From positions 8,866,001 through 8,930,000 of the forward strand of contig JANTQA010000057.1 of the NCBI GenBank assembly GCA_027625915.1: DNA of 64,000 bases, read 5' to 3'. Under the pieces are notes generated by a model. The model was not told where the DNA came from, did not search any database, and worked only from the letters and a program-made list of their open reading frames with translations. The DNA comes from Anaeramoeba flamelloides. Taxonomy: Eukaryota > Metamonada > Anaeramoebidae. Both the position numbers and the translations under genes were made by a program. Positions 15,135 to 28,433 of the stretch are shown here, in pieces (the stretch's first letter is position 1; the number at the start of each line of letters is the position of its first letter).

Positions 15135-18100
15135 TTGTTTTTTATTATTACTAATTTTTTTCTCGCATCAATAAATCGTTTTTATAAACATCTTTTAGAA
15201 TTCAAAACATCATTATTGATCAAAATCACCTAAAGGTGGTAAAATAAAGTTTCGTCATCTTTAAGTGATTTTATTCAATTCGAAAGAACATATTTAATTT
15301 GATCTTTTATTTATTTTTTTTTTTTTAATAGCATTCCAAGAGAAAAATTGATTCGAATAAAAACATATTTTAATAAATTTATTTACAAAAATTGAAATAC
15401 AAGCAATAATAACAATTTTTTAATAAAGTCTAAGATTATTTCTTAAAGGGCTTCGTTTTTATGGCCTTATTCTTAATTTTTATTTAAACTGTACATGAAA
15501 AAAAATTCCAAATGATATAAGTAAATCCATATAATCAAATACTCACATATATTCGTGAAAGAAGAAGGAAAGAAGGAAAGAAGGAAAGAAGGAAAGAAGG
15601 AAAGAAGGAAGGAAGAAAGATAGAAAAGAAATAAATATAAATTTAAAATAAAAATTACTTTTAAATATTTAACCATAAGTCCAGAAACTGTTTTGTAGTT
15701 GATTTTAAATCGAAGATATATAGGTTTATTTCTTTGCAATTCACTTTCATCAGAAAAGGAAGAAAGTTTAAAATGGGCACGTAAAACATGATTTTTTCTT
15801 CCTTCAAAGGTTTTAATTTTCCAAACCATTGCATCCAATTGTGCCTGATAAGTACATTTTCCAATACTGGTTTTAAAGGTAGGAGAATCAACATTTGGAG
15901 AAACTGGGATTATTACCTCTGTTTCTGTTGCTTGAAGTGATGTTCGGAATAAACTTTTAACTTTTACATAATATTCAACTCTTGATCGTGCATGAGTTTC
16001 AATTAACGCATCAACAACAAATAAAGGCTTTAATGGTTTTGAAATACGATAAGACATTAATTCAAATTCGCCATCGGGTGGGATAAAAGTAATTGATTGA
16101 TCATTTTGGAAATCTGATAATTTGACGCATTGATGGAATTTAATATCATCCATTTCCACACTTTTATTATTTTTTTCACCTATCAATAATAAATTTAAAA
16201 AAATTATTTGTTTGTTTGTTTTTTAAATATTTGTTAAGTAATATAATTAACATAGAAAATTTTAATTTTGATGAATTATTGAATTTTGATTTTGATTTTG
16301 TTTTTATTATTATTATTAAATAAGTGTAAATTACACCCTAAGCTTTCTTATATTAAAATTACTTTTTTGGAAAATATTTTAATGAACATATTATGAAATT
16401 TATGTCAATAGGCACTGATTCAATCAATTTTAATATTTCTCTTTTATGATATTACCAGTTTACGAATAAAATCAAATAACAAAGAGAAATTTATATGAAA
16501 TGTATTAAAAAAATGCCCACTTTTTTGGAAATGTTTTATAAAAAAAAAAAAAGATTGATCGTAACAAAAAGATATTAAAAACCTAAAGAAAATATTTTTA
16601 TTTTAATTAATAAACTTTTTTTCAGTCAAAGGTGTCAAACATTTTTTTCAAATATCAATTATTTTTTATAATTAACCTTTATAGAAAGTAAGAATTAATA
16701 AGATTAATACACATCAAAGAATGGTTGAGATCCGCCTGAAACAAAACAAATAAATCAATATATTTTCTTAAAAATTCAAAAACTCAAATTCTTAGGGCCA
16801 TATTGAGAAAAACAACAATGTTCATTTTGATCTTCAATTGTAGATCCAAATAAAATCTCCAATAGAAATCAATATGATTTCTCTACAAACATTTTTACTT
16901 TATCAATAACCTTAGAATAACACGTTTTTACCAAGTGACTATCGATCTTGCAATAAAAAAAAATTAGCAAATGAATTAGTTTATCAAAAAAAAATCAGAA
17001 AAAAAAAAAATCAAAAATGTGAAAAAATGATTTCAATTTTGGAATTTCCAAAATAAATTTTTTCTTCTAATATCTATTCAAACCCTTTAATCCTATTGTA
17101 ATTCACTCAACACAACTGGGGCACTTTGACTGGAAAATGGTTTTGAAATATTTATTAATTTGATTTTTGTCATATGTTTTTTTTCAAGACTTTTATTCAA
17201 TTTATCCTGTCATTTTCAATCGGATATAAATTAGAAGATAAAAATGCTTAATCGGGAAGGAATTGATTATTTACTTATGAATAGTTTTTTGAAGGTTTTG
17301 AATCATGCCAATGTAAATTATCATGCTGAAAAAAGATTAAAAATATTTATGATTATCAACTTATTATTTTGAATTATTTGTTGATATTTTTCACTCTTTT
17401 AGAGGTCTTGTATTGGAATTAAATCATTTTTATAATTAAAACCTTATTGTCACGAAAAAATCTACAAAACAATCATATTTTCCTTTAAGATAAGTTGCAT
17501 ATTAGAAACGGTTTCTTTGATAAGGGAGAGTTTTGAAACATTTTTTGATAATATATATATTTTTTTTAGTGTCTCAAATTTGAAAATATCATTTATTTTG
17601 AATCTTTGTTTGTTCATTAAAGACAACTTTTTTGAAGGTTTCTTGAGTGTTTATAATAGAAATTAAGATCAAAAGTTAATCTTTTTGGAGTGTGCCATTT
17701 TACTCCTTTCCGTTGGATATATATTTTTTTTTACAATTGGTTGAACTGATATTTAATTAAGATAATATTGTAGAATCTGAAATGAAAGGGGTTTCCTTAA
17801 TTAATTTTAATATCCTTTTCATTTGATACTTGAGAATAGTTCTCTTTCCACATTTGGGTTTTTTTTATTAGTTATTGTTGTGTCTTAATGGTATCTTTTA
17901 AATGTAACCAGTATTGTTTTTTTAGCTATATTGTGGATTTTATATCATTTCAATTTTCAAAGAAATTAAAAAATGAGAATCAATAAATTTAAAAAAAATG
18001 AAAAAAAAAATTTTTGTTCAATTTCCATTTTTTAACATTTATGTGCATTAGCTTTAAAATCATTTCGTGTCAAAAAACCTTTCGAAAATTAACTATATTT

Positions 18101-19593
18101 ACAAGGCTTCTTTTCATTTAAACCAATAAAATTCTTTCTTTAAATCAAAGGCAATTCTTTAATTAAAGATGAGTAAAAAAATTTAAAAAGGGAAAATTGT
18201 GTTAAAAAGTTTAAAACATTTTTGTGGATTTATCGGTAAAACAAAAACTTTAAAACGTTAATTACAAAAATCATGACAATAATAATCAAAAATAACAAAA
18301 ACTAATAAAAATTGGGTCTACTGTTTCTGTAATTTAATAAATTGAAATAGAGTTTGATTTGGTTTTACGGCTGTATTAAAAAAGTGTACGCTCAAAGTAT
18401 TAATAATTGGCACTTCTAGCTGTCTAGTTTGTCCGGTTTTAAGGGGTTTGGGTAACACTTTATAAAACTTTGAGTCTCTCACTTTTTTATAAAACAGCTG
18501 TTTGGACTATAAAATCCAAATTGTTTGGATCTTGAGAAAGATTGAAAAATCACTAAAGTTGAAAAATCATTAAAGTTAAAAAGTAATGTTGAGAATTCAA
18601 ATTAAGTCGGACAATTGTAATTACAAGGAAACACATAAACCAAATAAAATTTTCCAAAACCAGACAGAAATGAAAATTTTTCTGTCAGGTTTACTTTTTT
18701 TTTTCTTACAAAGCTTGCTCAATAAAAAATAATAAAAAAAAATTTAGAAAAAAGAAAAAGTGATCCTTCTTACCTCCTTTTGCATGTTTAAACAAAATCT
18801 TATCATTGAGTCCTAATCTTAATTTTGGCATTCCTGATAATTTTACATTGGCATGAACATTTCCGATAATTTCGGAGCTGTTTGTATTAAAGAAAAGAAT
18901 GAACAAAAACAAGAAAAAACAAAAAAATATTAAAAAAAAAAATAAAATAAAAAAGAAAAAAAAAAATTTATTGTTTACAACACAAAAATTCTAAAAAGAA
19001 AGAAAATTTTTTTACCTAACCACTGTTCCTGAAGCTGTAATAACCATTTTCAAATTCTCAACAACGTCAAGGAATACTTCATTTTTTTTGTAAAAGATCC
19101 CTTCGCGCCTCCATGAGACCTTCCCTGTAACTGCCTTCGAAATTGACTTTGAGACTTCTTCTGATAATTGGTGAGAATCAGAAGTGATATACTCTTTCAA
19201 AAGATCTGACTCAGTAAATTGAGGAACACCAAAGTCCATCATTTCATCAAACAATTCGTGAATAATCACAAAATTGTCTTTAATTGATTCTTCTTCAAGT
19301 GTTCCAAAATAGGAAGTCAGAACTTTGACAAGCCCATAAAGAAATTCAACAACCATTGCTCCATTAATATCGTTTTTGGTTAACGCCAAGATATACAATG
19401 AATTGTGTTTGATGTAAATGTATGTGATCCCGTCTTCGTCGTGGCTAATTGGCTTGATGTCGTATTCATTTGTTTGCTCTTTTAATTGCTTGCAAAACTT
19501 GGATCCGTATGAGAGGGGGACATCTTCTCGATAGTCTCGTGAAATTAATGTCCTACCTTTAAAGTCAAGAATTAAGATTGCAGAAAGAGACAT
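13531..19593 (-). CDS. AP1M: AP-1 clathrin adaptor complex, medium (mu) subunit, four exons
   Basis: Exons 19593-19016, 18877-18774, 16179-15659 and 13620-13531 join in consistent phase (2, 1, 0) at GTAAAA, GTAAGA and GTAATT donors to give 430 residues, the usual length for mu1. The N-terminal longin-like domain starts MSLSAILILDFKGRTLISRD and includes LEEESIKDNFVIIHELFDEM. The mu homology domain runs from EMDDIKFHQCVKLSDF through FIPPDGEFELMSYR and VWKIKTFEGR to KTVSGLMVKYLK. The last exon adds VHEKSGYRSLPWVRYLTETK and ends NYAIRIN. AP-1 mu binds YxxPhi sorting signals in clathrin coats at the trans-Golgi network and endosomes. Introns are 138 bp, 2.6 kb and 2.0 kb, the last holding a family E repeat and a GGAAGAAA microsatellite. 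The plus-strand frame at 13438-13644 is only a shadow of the last exon. Very secure; mu1 rather than mu2 from overall similarity. Confidence 0.97.
14700..15080. repeat. dispersed repeat, family E, copy 1, with internal tandem repeat
   Basis: Lies in AP-1 mu intron 3. It contains three tandem units of about 50 bp built on TGTGAAGTGTTCTAGGTTTT (14765-14875), a palindromic middle in which TTTTCCTACTTTTTGAAATAA-like sequence folds back, and an end hairpin based on AATTCAAAAGAATTGA. Related sequence occurs at 20540-20985, 28768-28960 and 41075-41147. Confidence 0.6.
15565..15625. repeat. (GAAGGAAA)n microsatellite
   Basis: About 60 bp of GAAGGAAA units inside AP-1 mu intron 3, within 100 bp of the exon 3 donor. 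On the transcribed strand it is a CT-rich tract. It also gives the low-complexity tail of the read-through frame beyond exon 3, which is not coding. Confidence 0.9.
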
Positions 19594-22067
19594 ATTAAGT
19601 TGAATTTATTGTTGAAATTAAATAATTTGTAAAAATAAAAAACAAGACAAAAATAAATTAACGAAAATGTTTTTAAATCTTGAATAACTTTGAAAAAACC
19701 AATCAAACTGTTTTTTTATGTTATATGGTTTTGGTTTTTCAACTTTGTTGATTCTGGTTATATTTATAGAATAGACAAATAGCCCAAAAAAAATAATTGT
19801 TTGCAAATTAAAGTGTAAATCCAAATAAATTTTAATCTTCTTGAAATTGAAAAACCAAGTAACGAAAATCTGATTACTATAAGACCAAATTTACTTTTAA
19901 GTGCTGTTTTCCAATGTGAATTATTGTGATGTTTTTAAAAAGTTTGATCCATTTTTCAAATTGTTCGAAAAAGTTTAAAATGTAACTTATTTGCTAAATT
20001 ATTTAAAAAACAAATATTTTCTTTAAAAAAGAAAGAATTCTTATTATCTCTGAAAGAAGAACACAGAAACACTCTTTGGAAATAGAAGTAATAAGTTCAC
20101 AAATAACTTGTTAAAAAAATATACTCGAGGGTTTTTCTAAATAATAAATATGAAAAAATTCTTCATTTAATTTTCCCTATTTTTGAAGGGGTTCCCAAGA
20201 AATAGATAGTAATTTAAGTGGTCTAGTTATTTATTTACCCCTTTTCTATTGGTATGTTTTGAATTGAAACTAAGGGTCCCAAAATAAGAGAAATAATAAT
20301 CAAATGAACTTTTTTATGAATAACTTGCACTTTTATTTATTTAGAGAAAGTGCTAACATAAAAAAAATTTATCAAAATGAAAAAAAAAAAGATAAGAAAA
20401 AAAATAATCAAAATCTTAATATCAAAAATAATAATATAATTTATATGGCCATATTAATTACATAACAACTTTAGTTGGATTTTTTTTAATTTGGGAAATA
20501 TAAAAAAAAATTTTCTTTTTATTTTTAAATTAAAAAAAAATAGACACTTGAGATTCGGTTTTACCATATTTGAAAGAATAGAGGAAAATCAAAGATTTCA
20601 CAGTTTTCTTTGAAATTTATAAATGCTCTCTTAGGTTTTGTTAAATTTAAAAAAATTAATAAAAATTTCCTAAAGTTTCTTTTTTATTTCTTAAATAACA
20701 AAAAAAGCTCCATTGGGTTTTCTTATTATTTACAAAATCAATAGATTTTCGTTACGTTTTTTTGAGTTAACTATTTAGTTAGAAAATCAATAAATTTTCG
20801 TTAGGTTTTTTTTACTTTAGAAATAAAATAGAAAACCTCAATAAAAACCCAGAAAACTTAACAGAAAAAAAACTGAATACTTTAAAAAATCGACTTGATC
20901 TTTTTCAGGATTTAAAAGAACTGAGAAAAATCTGAGATTTTACTTTATTCTTTTGATTTCTGAAAATGTGAAAGGTACTGTATAAGATTATATTACATGA
21001 AGGTACCTTACTGGAGAATTAATAAAAGATACTAGAGTTTGATAAAAAAAATATTATCACTGATAAATAAAAATTACATAATCCGTGATTAATAATTGAT
21101 ATTTCGTTGTTGTTAGGTTTTTATTTATTTTTATTTTTTTTTATTTCTTTTATAAAATATTTTTAATTTTTGTTTATTTTTTTTTAAAATAATTTCTTAG
21201 TGTTAATTTTCTCTTCTTACTGGGATTATTCTAACTATAAATTTGAAGCGAATAAATTTTCAAGGGGTAGTAATTTTGAAACAAATTACAATAATTATTT
21301 TAAACTAGAAAATTATAAATTTCTTTTTTCAATCATATTTTTAGGTAACATTTTTTCACTCTGTTGATTAAAAAAAATTCTATAAATAAGTTAAAACTAA
21401 TATTGGGTTGTAAAATGTTCCTAAAATATTTTTTTCAAATCTGGGAATGTTAACTTATAACCTAAAGAATTGTATTTTAATTTTATTATTTTTAATCAAT
21501 AATTAATCACCCAATTGTAATTATTATCAAGTATTTTTTATAATACAAAGACATAAAGTATCATTAAAATTTAATTGTTCTTTCAATTTTTTATATATTT
21601 TGAAATAAACAATTTTTTTTTTTTTCAATTAATAATAATTTATCAAAAAAATTAAAAAAAATACATAATATAACACAATATTATTCAATAATATAAATTA
21701 CTTGTTTATATTCTCAATAATTGAAGAAAAAAAACCTTTGCCTAATAAATTAATTTTCAAGAAATTAAAAGAAATTATTTAAAATCAATTAAAGATCATT
21801 TTTTTTTTATGTACTTTGATTAGAAAAAAAATTGGATTATTGTATTTATAATAAAGTATTTTGAAAAAATCAGACTTAATATGTGATACTATGGATTTTG
21901 AAGTCACTAAATTCGTAATTTTTAATTAAAAAAGTGGATAAAAACATTTATTTATAGCATTTTAAACTTCATTTACTTTTTTCAGATAAAATTGAAATAT
22001 AGAACATGTATACAATAATAAAAATAAAAAAAAAATGTAAATCAAGAAAAGATAAATAAATAAATAA
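19594..22067. other. intergenic region upstream of AP-1 mu
   Basis: AT-rich, with a family E repeat at 20540-20985. The minus-strand frame at 19618-19824 immediately upstream of the AP-1 mu start has no in-phase link and is treated as 5' flanking sequence. No promoter motif recognised. Confidence 0.45.
20540..20985. repeat. dispersed repeat, family E, copy 2
   Basis: Shares with the copy in AP-1 mu intron 3 the blocks AATAAACAGAAAACCTCA-like, CAATAGATTTTCGTTA and the end hairpin of GATTTAAAAGAACTGAG with its reverse complement. Boundaries are approximate. Confidence 0.55.
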
Positions 22068-22268
22068 TACAGTCAATTTCACTTTTAAAGCACAAACTTT
22101 CAACGAAATTTAAGGCACAAAAAAATCTCAAATTAAGGAAAAAAATTTGGAATTTTATTTTTTACAATTTATTTTTACTAGAATTTGAATTTTGTGCCTT
22201 AATTTGAGATTTTTTTTGTGCCTTAAATTTCGTTGAAAGTTTGTGCCTTAAAAGTGAAACTAACTGTA
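22068..22268. repeat. TACAGTC palindromic MITE, family B, copy 2
   Basis: A 201 bp near-perfect hairpin element. The left arm TACAGTCAATTTCACTTTTA, then AACTTTCAACGAAATTTAAG, is repeated in reverse complement on the right, ending GTGAAACTAACTGTA. Arms are about 90 bp each with a short loop. TACAGT-type ends with possible TA target duplication are typical of Tc1/mariner-related MITEs. Copies at 10296, 28234 and 42142. Confidence 0.85.
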
Positions 22269-22989
22269 AGAAAACACTTTCAGTACTATTTATATTGAGA
22301 TAAATTTGTGTGAGTTCTTAATCCAAATCTATTTGTAGATGCAAGATCCTTTTTTTTTTCTTTTCACATGCTGGGTCATCTTTGTCAAGTAATATTCACA
22401 TGGGTAATGTCAAAAATTGAATTTTATTTTATATTAACATTTTAAATAGTTCTTTATGAAATACTTTTATAAATAGGAATGGATAAATCAATAATAAATT
22501 CAAATTTCAAACAACAGTTAATTATTATTGAATAAAAAATTGTTGATTATTAAATGTTTGTTTTTAGAATAGAAGTTTATTTAGAATGAGACGAAATGGG
22601 CAATTTGGGAAATATTATCAATTTTAAGTTTCGACCAATATTCAAAAATATTTTAAGGGGCTAGTGTCTCTATTATTTTTTTTTTGGGCCAATTTCAAAT
22701 AAGGATTCCTTATCTAGAAACATATTTATGTTTGAAAATAAACAGGGGTTTTCAAACCGAAGTAATTGGCAAAAAATTTTCTCAATCTCTATTAAATTTA
22801 AGTAAAAAAAATTTAATTGAGATTAGTCCCTTAAGGTATTTCAAAAAAAAGGAAAGGGAAAAAAGGGTGTTCTTTTTTTTTTTTTTTTTTTTGTAAACAA
22901 AAAATAAAGTGTTGAGAAAAAAAATCAAGATTTTTAATAAATTTTATTTTATAATCGTCAATAAAATGGTGATTTAATTTAAGAATTAA
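22269..22989. other. spacer with a coding-like plus-strand frame
   Basis: Mostly AT-rich. The plus-strand frame at 22684-22896 (from LETYLCLKINRGFQTEVIGK onward) has protein-like composition but no start context, splice links or recognised family, and ends in a poly-T run. It is not called as a gene. Confidence 0.3.
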
Positions 22990-24345
22990 TTAGTTGTTGA
23001 ATAATTGTCTTTTCCTTGATTCAGTCACCTTCCTTTCAATAGACCTATTATATAGATGTCTGTCGAAAAAAACATTTTCTTCTAATTCTAAACGTAATTT
23101 GCAAATATCGGCTTTATTTGGAGAAGAAAGCGCCCCAATCGATTGCACTATTCGCTCAATTAATGAAAAAAGAATTAGTGTAATAATTTCTTTACTATCC
23201 CACCGAAAACGTTTCGTGATGGTTTTAAGAACTGTACTCCTGTTGTATACAACACACAGCCAATTCCACCTTTGATCGATTTTGATTTTATATCTTTCAA
23301 AGTGGTTTCGATGATTTCTCGATGTTTTTTCTTTTTTGTTGTTACAATTCCCAGAACTTTTTCTTCGAGTGGCTTGGAGAAGATTACTGTTTCAAATTTT
23401 GAAATGGATCCAAGCAAAAAAGGAACGAGTAAATATTTGTTTAGGACGTTGCTGCTTGAAAGTGTCTTTGGGATCCAATTACCATTAATTGTAAAAAAAT
23501 AGCTTTCAATTGGTGTTGAAATTAGATCTTCTACTAAATTTGGAACAAATTCTTTGAAAAGGAGATGGTATTTATGATGGTTGACCATTTCAATGGCAAC
23601 TTTCACAGCATTTGCTTGTGTGTTGTTTTCGGTTTCTTGTTTTTGCTTGTATTCATAAACATTATCCTTTAAACATTTTTTTTTTGTTTTTTGTTTTTTG
23701 TTTGTTTTTTATGATTGTTTGTTGTTTTTGGAAGTTTTGTTGTTTATTAAAAAGGAGTGAATTTTTCAAAAAAAGAAAGCAAATTGGTTTTTGGTCAGTT
23801 TTGGGGTTGTGGTGGTTTAAATTGGATTTTAGAGTTTTGGTGATTTGGTAAACGAATTAGAAATGCTAATTTACCCTGTAGTTGATTTTAAGTATTTCCC
23901 TCGATTTGAGATCTCAATAATATTAACATTGTATTTCTTACACCAACAAAACGTTGACATCTAAGAAACGAATCATGTATTACTTTGTTTTTGTCAAATC
24001 TCAAAAAAAAAAAAAAGAATTAAAAGAAAATTAATTTACTATTAATGTTGTAATTAAGCTATTTGCTGCTCCTACAACTACCCCTGAAGTTACGGCAATT
24101 TTCCAACTTTCTTTATCGTTGTTATATTTCTCCAATTTTGTTTCAAAATGTTCAGTAATATTTTCTTCAACAACAGTGTTTAGCCCACCAGTCAGAAATA
24201 TTTGATTAAAGTCAGAAAAATCAACAATTTGTCTGGAAACTATGTCCTGAATTGTGTGTAAACTCAAACTTATCGAGCCACCTAAAACTTGGAAAAAACC
24301 AAGTTCAAAAATTTTATTAATTTTATCTAATTTTTCTTTTTCCAT
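22990..24345 (-). CDS. unrecognised spliced gene, probable membrane-associated protein
   Basis: Not recognised. Exon 1 (24345-24040) starts with ATG and encodes 102 residues, MEKEKLDKINKIFELGFFQV onward, containing a glycine-rich hydrophobic stretch SGVVVGAANSLITTLI that stops at a GTAAAT donor. Exon 2 probably starts at 23666 after AAAG with DNVYEYKQKQETENN and continues AVKVAIEMVNHHKYHLLFKE, IESYFFTINGNWIPKTL and KGGIGCVLYTTGVQF. That frame stops at 23175, but an overlapping frame from about 23280 stays open for about 96 codons to a TAA at 22990 and includes ALSSPNKADICKLRLELEEN, so a short intron (for example GTGGGA to AATAG, 56 nt) or a frameshift joins them. Alternating amphipathic and Gly-rich segments suggest a membrane protein. 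The gene is supported; its exact 3' structure is not. Confidence 0.6.
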
Positions 24346-24520
24346 ACGATTTGATAAAAAAATGACACTTTACAAAATCTATTTTAATAATTCATTGAAT
24401 TTTAGTCACATCCTTTCAATCATTTAGGCTGTGTTTAAAATGATTCTTATTCAATTTTTATTCATATTTAGAGAACAAAACATTCATCCAAGCAATTAAA
24501 AATCATAGAGTTTGATTTTC

Positions 24521-25184
24521 AGTATTGATAATAAGACATTTCTTGGAAATAATCCCAGACATGATTTTCAATTGTTACTATTGATAAAATTGTTGTATAA
24601 TTGCTTATAGTATATGAATTCTAGATAAAAAAAATTTTCACTTCATTCTCAATTTCCTTTTTTCAATAGAACAACAAATGGCAACCAACTTATTATAAAA
24701 TATGGCTTAATAAAAAAAAATGGTTTAGTAATTGAAAATTTTTTCCTTTTGAGAATTCATATCAAGTAATGATTTCTTCAATGAGAAGAATCAAACTTTG
24801 AAAGGTATACTCGCCAACTTACTAATTGGATGGTTAATTAAATAAATTAAACTTGTTCATAACACCATTTAATAAATCAAAAAATAAGAATAAAAATTAT
24901 CTTTTTTGGAACTGTATCAAACCTTTATAAAAGTCTGTATTTTTTCAAAAAAAGTTAGATCTACTTGGGGTTTATCAAACAAATAAATGAGTATTCGAGA
25001 GATACCCCACTTTAATGAACTTTGAGGTATGTTTATTAGTCAGTTCTTAAAAGATTTACATAGTTATATATGTGATTTGATTATAAAGATATGCAATGAT
25101 ACAATAATTTTCCATATACTAAATATTAAAAATTAGTGTCTGGGATTATTTTCAAGTTAGATATTTTTGTCGATACTATAGTAG
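24521..25184. repeat. fold-back element, family D, copy 2
   Basis: About 660 bp similar to 5695-6424. Shared features include AATAATCCCAGACATGATTT near the left end, the inverted block around AACACCATTTAATAAATCAA, the centre near TACCCCACTTTAATGAACTT and the right end CTGGGATTATTTTCAAGTTA followed by ACTATAGTAG. Arms are less alike than in copy 1. Confidence 0.7.
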
Positions 25185-28100
25185 TTTTTTTATTCTAATC
25201 AAAGAAATAATTTCTTCCCAATTCATAAAAATTATTTCCATTAATACTTGTATAAAAAGTCTCTTCATCTTCAAAAAGGAAACAAGAACATTAACAATTT
25301 CAATAATTTACATTTCTAGTTGAAAAAAAAAAAATATTTTTGTTAATCTTAATGAAAAATGAGAAAGAATAAAATATAAAAAAAAAAAAGAAAGAAATAA
25401 AAAAGATATTCTATCATGTTATACGAAAAAGTTTGCTAAATGAAAAATGATACAAGTACATTAATAAATATATCAGTTTTTTTTTTTTTTTTTTTTCAAT
25501 ACATCTTTACTTATCTATAATTTAAATTTTAATTTTAATATTTTTTCATTTATATTAAATATAGATAAATTTGGTTTATTATTATAAATAACAATTTTAC
25601 TTACAGGGCAAGTACTCTAAACAACATGGAAAATTTTCTAAAATTTTTTATTGTTGATATTCTCTACTTACTAATTTTATAGATGTTAAGTTTCAAAAAA
25701 TTCTCATCGACAAAGAAACGCAAAAAATAAAATTGTTTCTGTGAGATCATTTTTTTTATTTTTTATAAAAAAGAAAACCTTATTAAATTCATTTTATTTC
25801 TTAGCTTTCAATATTTTTTACATTTATTACTTTTTCATCATTACTACATAAAAACAAATCTTTTTTGTACCTGGAATATTAAAAAAAAGATTTTTTATTT
25901 TATGGAGATCCTTCTTTTGGTTAGCCAAAAAAAATTTATCTTCAAAACCTTGAAAAATATTGGTATTTTTTAAGAATGTATGTTTTAATCTCTAAAGTTT
26001 AAAAGTCATTTATAAATTTTACTTATAAATTATCTTTTTGTTTTACTATGAAATTGAATTTTTGTAAATAAAATTTTCTTCAAGATATTTGGGAATTTTG
26101 TAATTTTATCCTTCAAAATTCAAAATAATCAATTTTTTTCTTACAAAAAATGATTTAAATTGTTATAATGGTTCTTGTGAATATGACCAAATTATTTGTT
26201 AAAAAAATTTGAAAAATGAAAAATTTTTTTATTTATTTTTTTTTTTCATTTTTTGAAAACAACTTTTTTTAAAACTTGAAAGAATATAAATTTTTTACTT
26301 AATATTCTCAAATGATAAAATTTTGTCAACTTTCTATCAGATTGTCGTTTATTAAATCACCCTATTCCCCAATTAGTTTTATTTGATGAGATTAGAATTG
26401 AAATATTATTTAAAATCAAAAAGCATAATAAAAATTTTGCTCAAAAAAAAATACTTTCAAACCTAAAACTAAAGATATGTTTCATTATTTTTCAAGAAAT
26501 AAATTATTTTTTGTTCTAAATAATAGATTTTTTTTTTTAATGTATTGGAAACAAGTATATTTTGGATTTTAAAAAAATATACTCAACTAAATAAATTTTT
26601 TTTAAGGGGTTACTCAAACATTTCATAAACCAAAACACAAATTGGAAATAAAGAAAAATGTTAAATCTAAACAAATTTTATTATATATAGATTAAAAATA
26701 TTTTCCGCTTAGAATAATTTTATTTTTTTCACATTTTCAAGTCTTTTCGATTTTGGGTTTTTTTCTGAATCTTTCAAACACGTTTTTTTAATCACAGTTA
26801 AAGAAAAGTTACCACCAAGGATAAGTCTAAGATTTAAGTATGGTGTTATTGGTCCGAACCAAATTAGTACTACTATGCTCAAATGTCACTAAAAAATCAA
26901 TTGGGGATATATTAATAAAATTTGATCATATAAATGAAAATGATCCTTGTGTTAAAGAAAAAATCTTTAGGTATTAGTAAAAAATACTTTTTGACCAAAA
27001 ATTTAAAGGTTTGATTATCAATATTCAGTCTTCAATGTGGCAAAATATCCTTTTTAAATTTCTGTTTCGAAACATAGATAACTTTTAAAAAAATTGATTT
27101 TATAAAAAAAAATAATAATTAAATCATGAGAGTATTTTGATAAATTATATACACATATTTAAAATATATTGATGCTACAATAAGCTTTATAAAAAGGAAA
27201 CCGAATTACTCGTTTTTTAGGTTTTTTCGCTAATTTTTATTAGGTTAATCTTTAATATTAAGTTTGATAAAAAAATTTCTTTTGGGTAGTTTAAAATTAG
27301 AATTTTTAAATACTTAGAATACTCTTTTTTTGAGTTTCTATTTTTAGATTTAGAAGAAGAAAAAAATAAAAACAGGTGCTAGAGATTCAGTATACACGTT
27401 TTTTTGTCCAATAGAGAATCTTGACTCATTCTTACTATTTAAAATTGCCATTTGGAGAATTTTGTTAAAATGCCTTTTATTTTTTAAATATCTTGTCTAG
27501 ATGACTATTCAAAGTATATCTAGGGTCAAATCCTTTTTGAAGGAACTTCTTGATCTTTTGAGCAGGTTTTAAATTTGAATTGAATTTGAAATTTTTAGTT
27601 ATTTTATATATGTTTTTAGGAATTTTATTTTTTGATAAGAAAAAATTTCTCAAAATTAACTCAATTGTTTGGAGAAAAAAATTACATCCTGGTCCTTTAT
27701 TTTTATGGATAGCTTTACAAATAATTGAAATTGAATAAATCAATATCATGTTCTTTTATGGTTTATTCTCAGTTTTAACTTGATCGTTTAATTTTTAAAC
27801 CTTCTCTAAAAAAAATAAAACAAGTATTTGAATTTTTATTGGGCTTTTAACAAGTTAAAAAGGGTGGTTTTTGTAACAGTACACTCCGATGTAAAAATAA
27901 ATTCTGAAAAGGAAAGTTGGCTAAAACTACCTATTGGATTCCATAATTAATCTTGTTTAAATTTTTTATTCAAATTTGTGAACTTTTAATGTAAATAAGA
28001 AAAGATATCTATTAGTGTCATTAAAATTCTAATACCTCCTTTTGCAAAATTACCAACTTTTGAAAAAAACACCTATTTTTGGGGTATTTTTTTTTTTTTT

Positions 28101-28233
28101 TGAAATTAATTATAAAGAAAAAACTTTAGATTGGCCATTAAGTAAGAAAAAATAATGAATTTTAAAAAAAATTGCAGAAAAAAATTGGGAATATATATTA
28201 AAACCTAAAAATGTTAAAATAAAATAAACTGAT
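25185..28233. other. AT-rich intergenic region
   Basis: Three kilobases with no supported gene. A minus-strand frame at 27477-27749 (ending LQKGFDPRYTLNSHLDKIFK) is 90 codons long and has mixed composition, but it has no recognised domain, neighbours or splice links. The interval from 26815 to 27200 resembles 8740-8990 and 10135-10230 weakly, suggesting an old decayed repeat. Confidence 0.35.
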
Positions 28234-28433
28234 TACAGTCAGTTTCACTTTTAAGGCACAAACTTTCAACGAAATTTAAGGCACAAAAAATTCTCAAATT
28301 AAGGCACAAAATTTGGAATTTTTTTTTTTACAAATTATTTTACTATAATTTGAATTTTGTGCTTTAATTTGTGATTTTTTTTGTACCTTAAATTTCGTTG
28401 AAAGTTTGTGCCTTAAAAGTGAAACTGACTGTA
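28234..28433. repeat. TACAGTC palindromic MITE, family B, copy 3
   Basis: A 200 bp hairpin with termini TACAGTCAGTTTCACTTTTA and its near-perfect reverse complement ending GTGAAACTGACTGTA. It is the best-preserved copy. The ends are flanked by T and A, compatible with a TA target site. Confidence 0.88.

Noticed and set aside
16901-17160. Short plus-strand coding-like stretch (HSTQLGHFDWKMVLK) in AP-1 mu intron 2
   Set aside because: Under 25 codons and no splice borders; expected by chance in a window this long.
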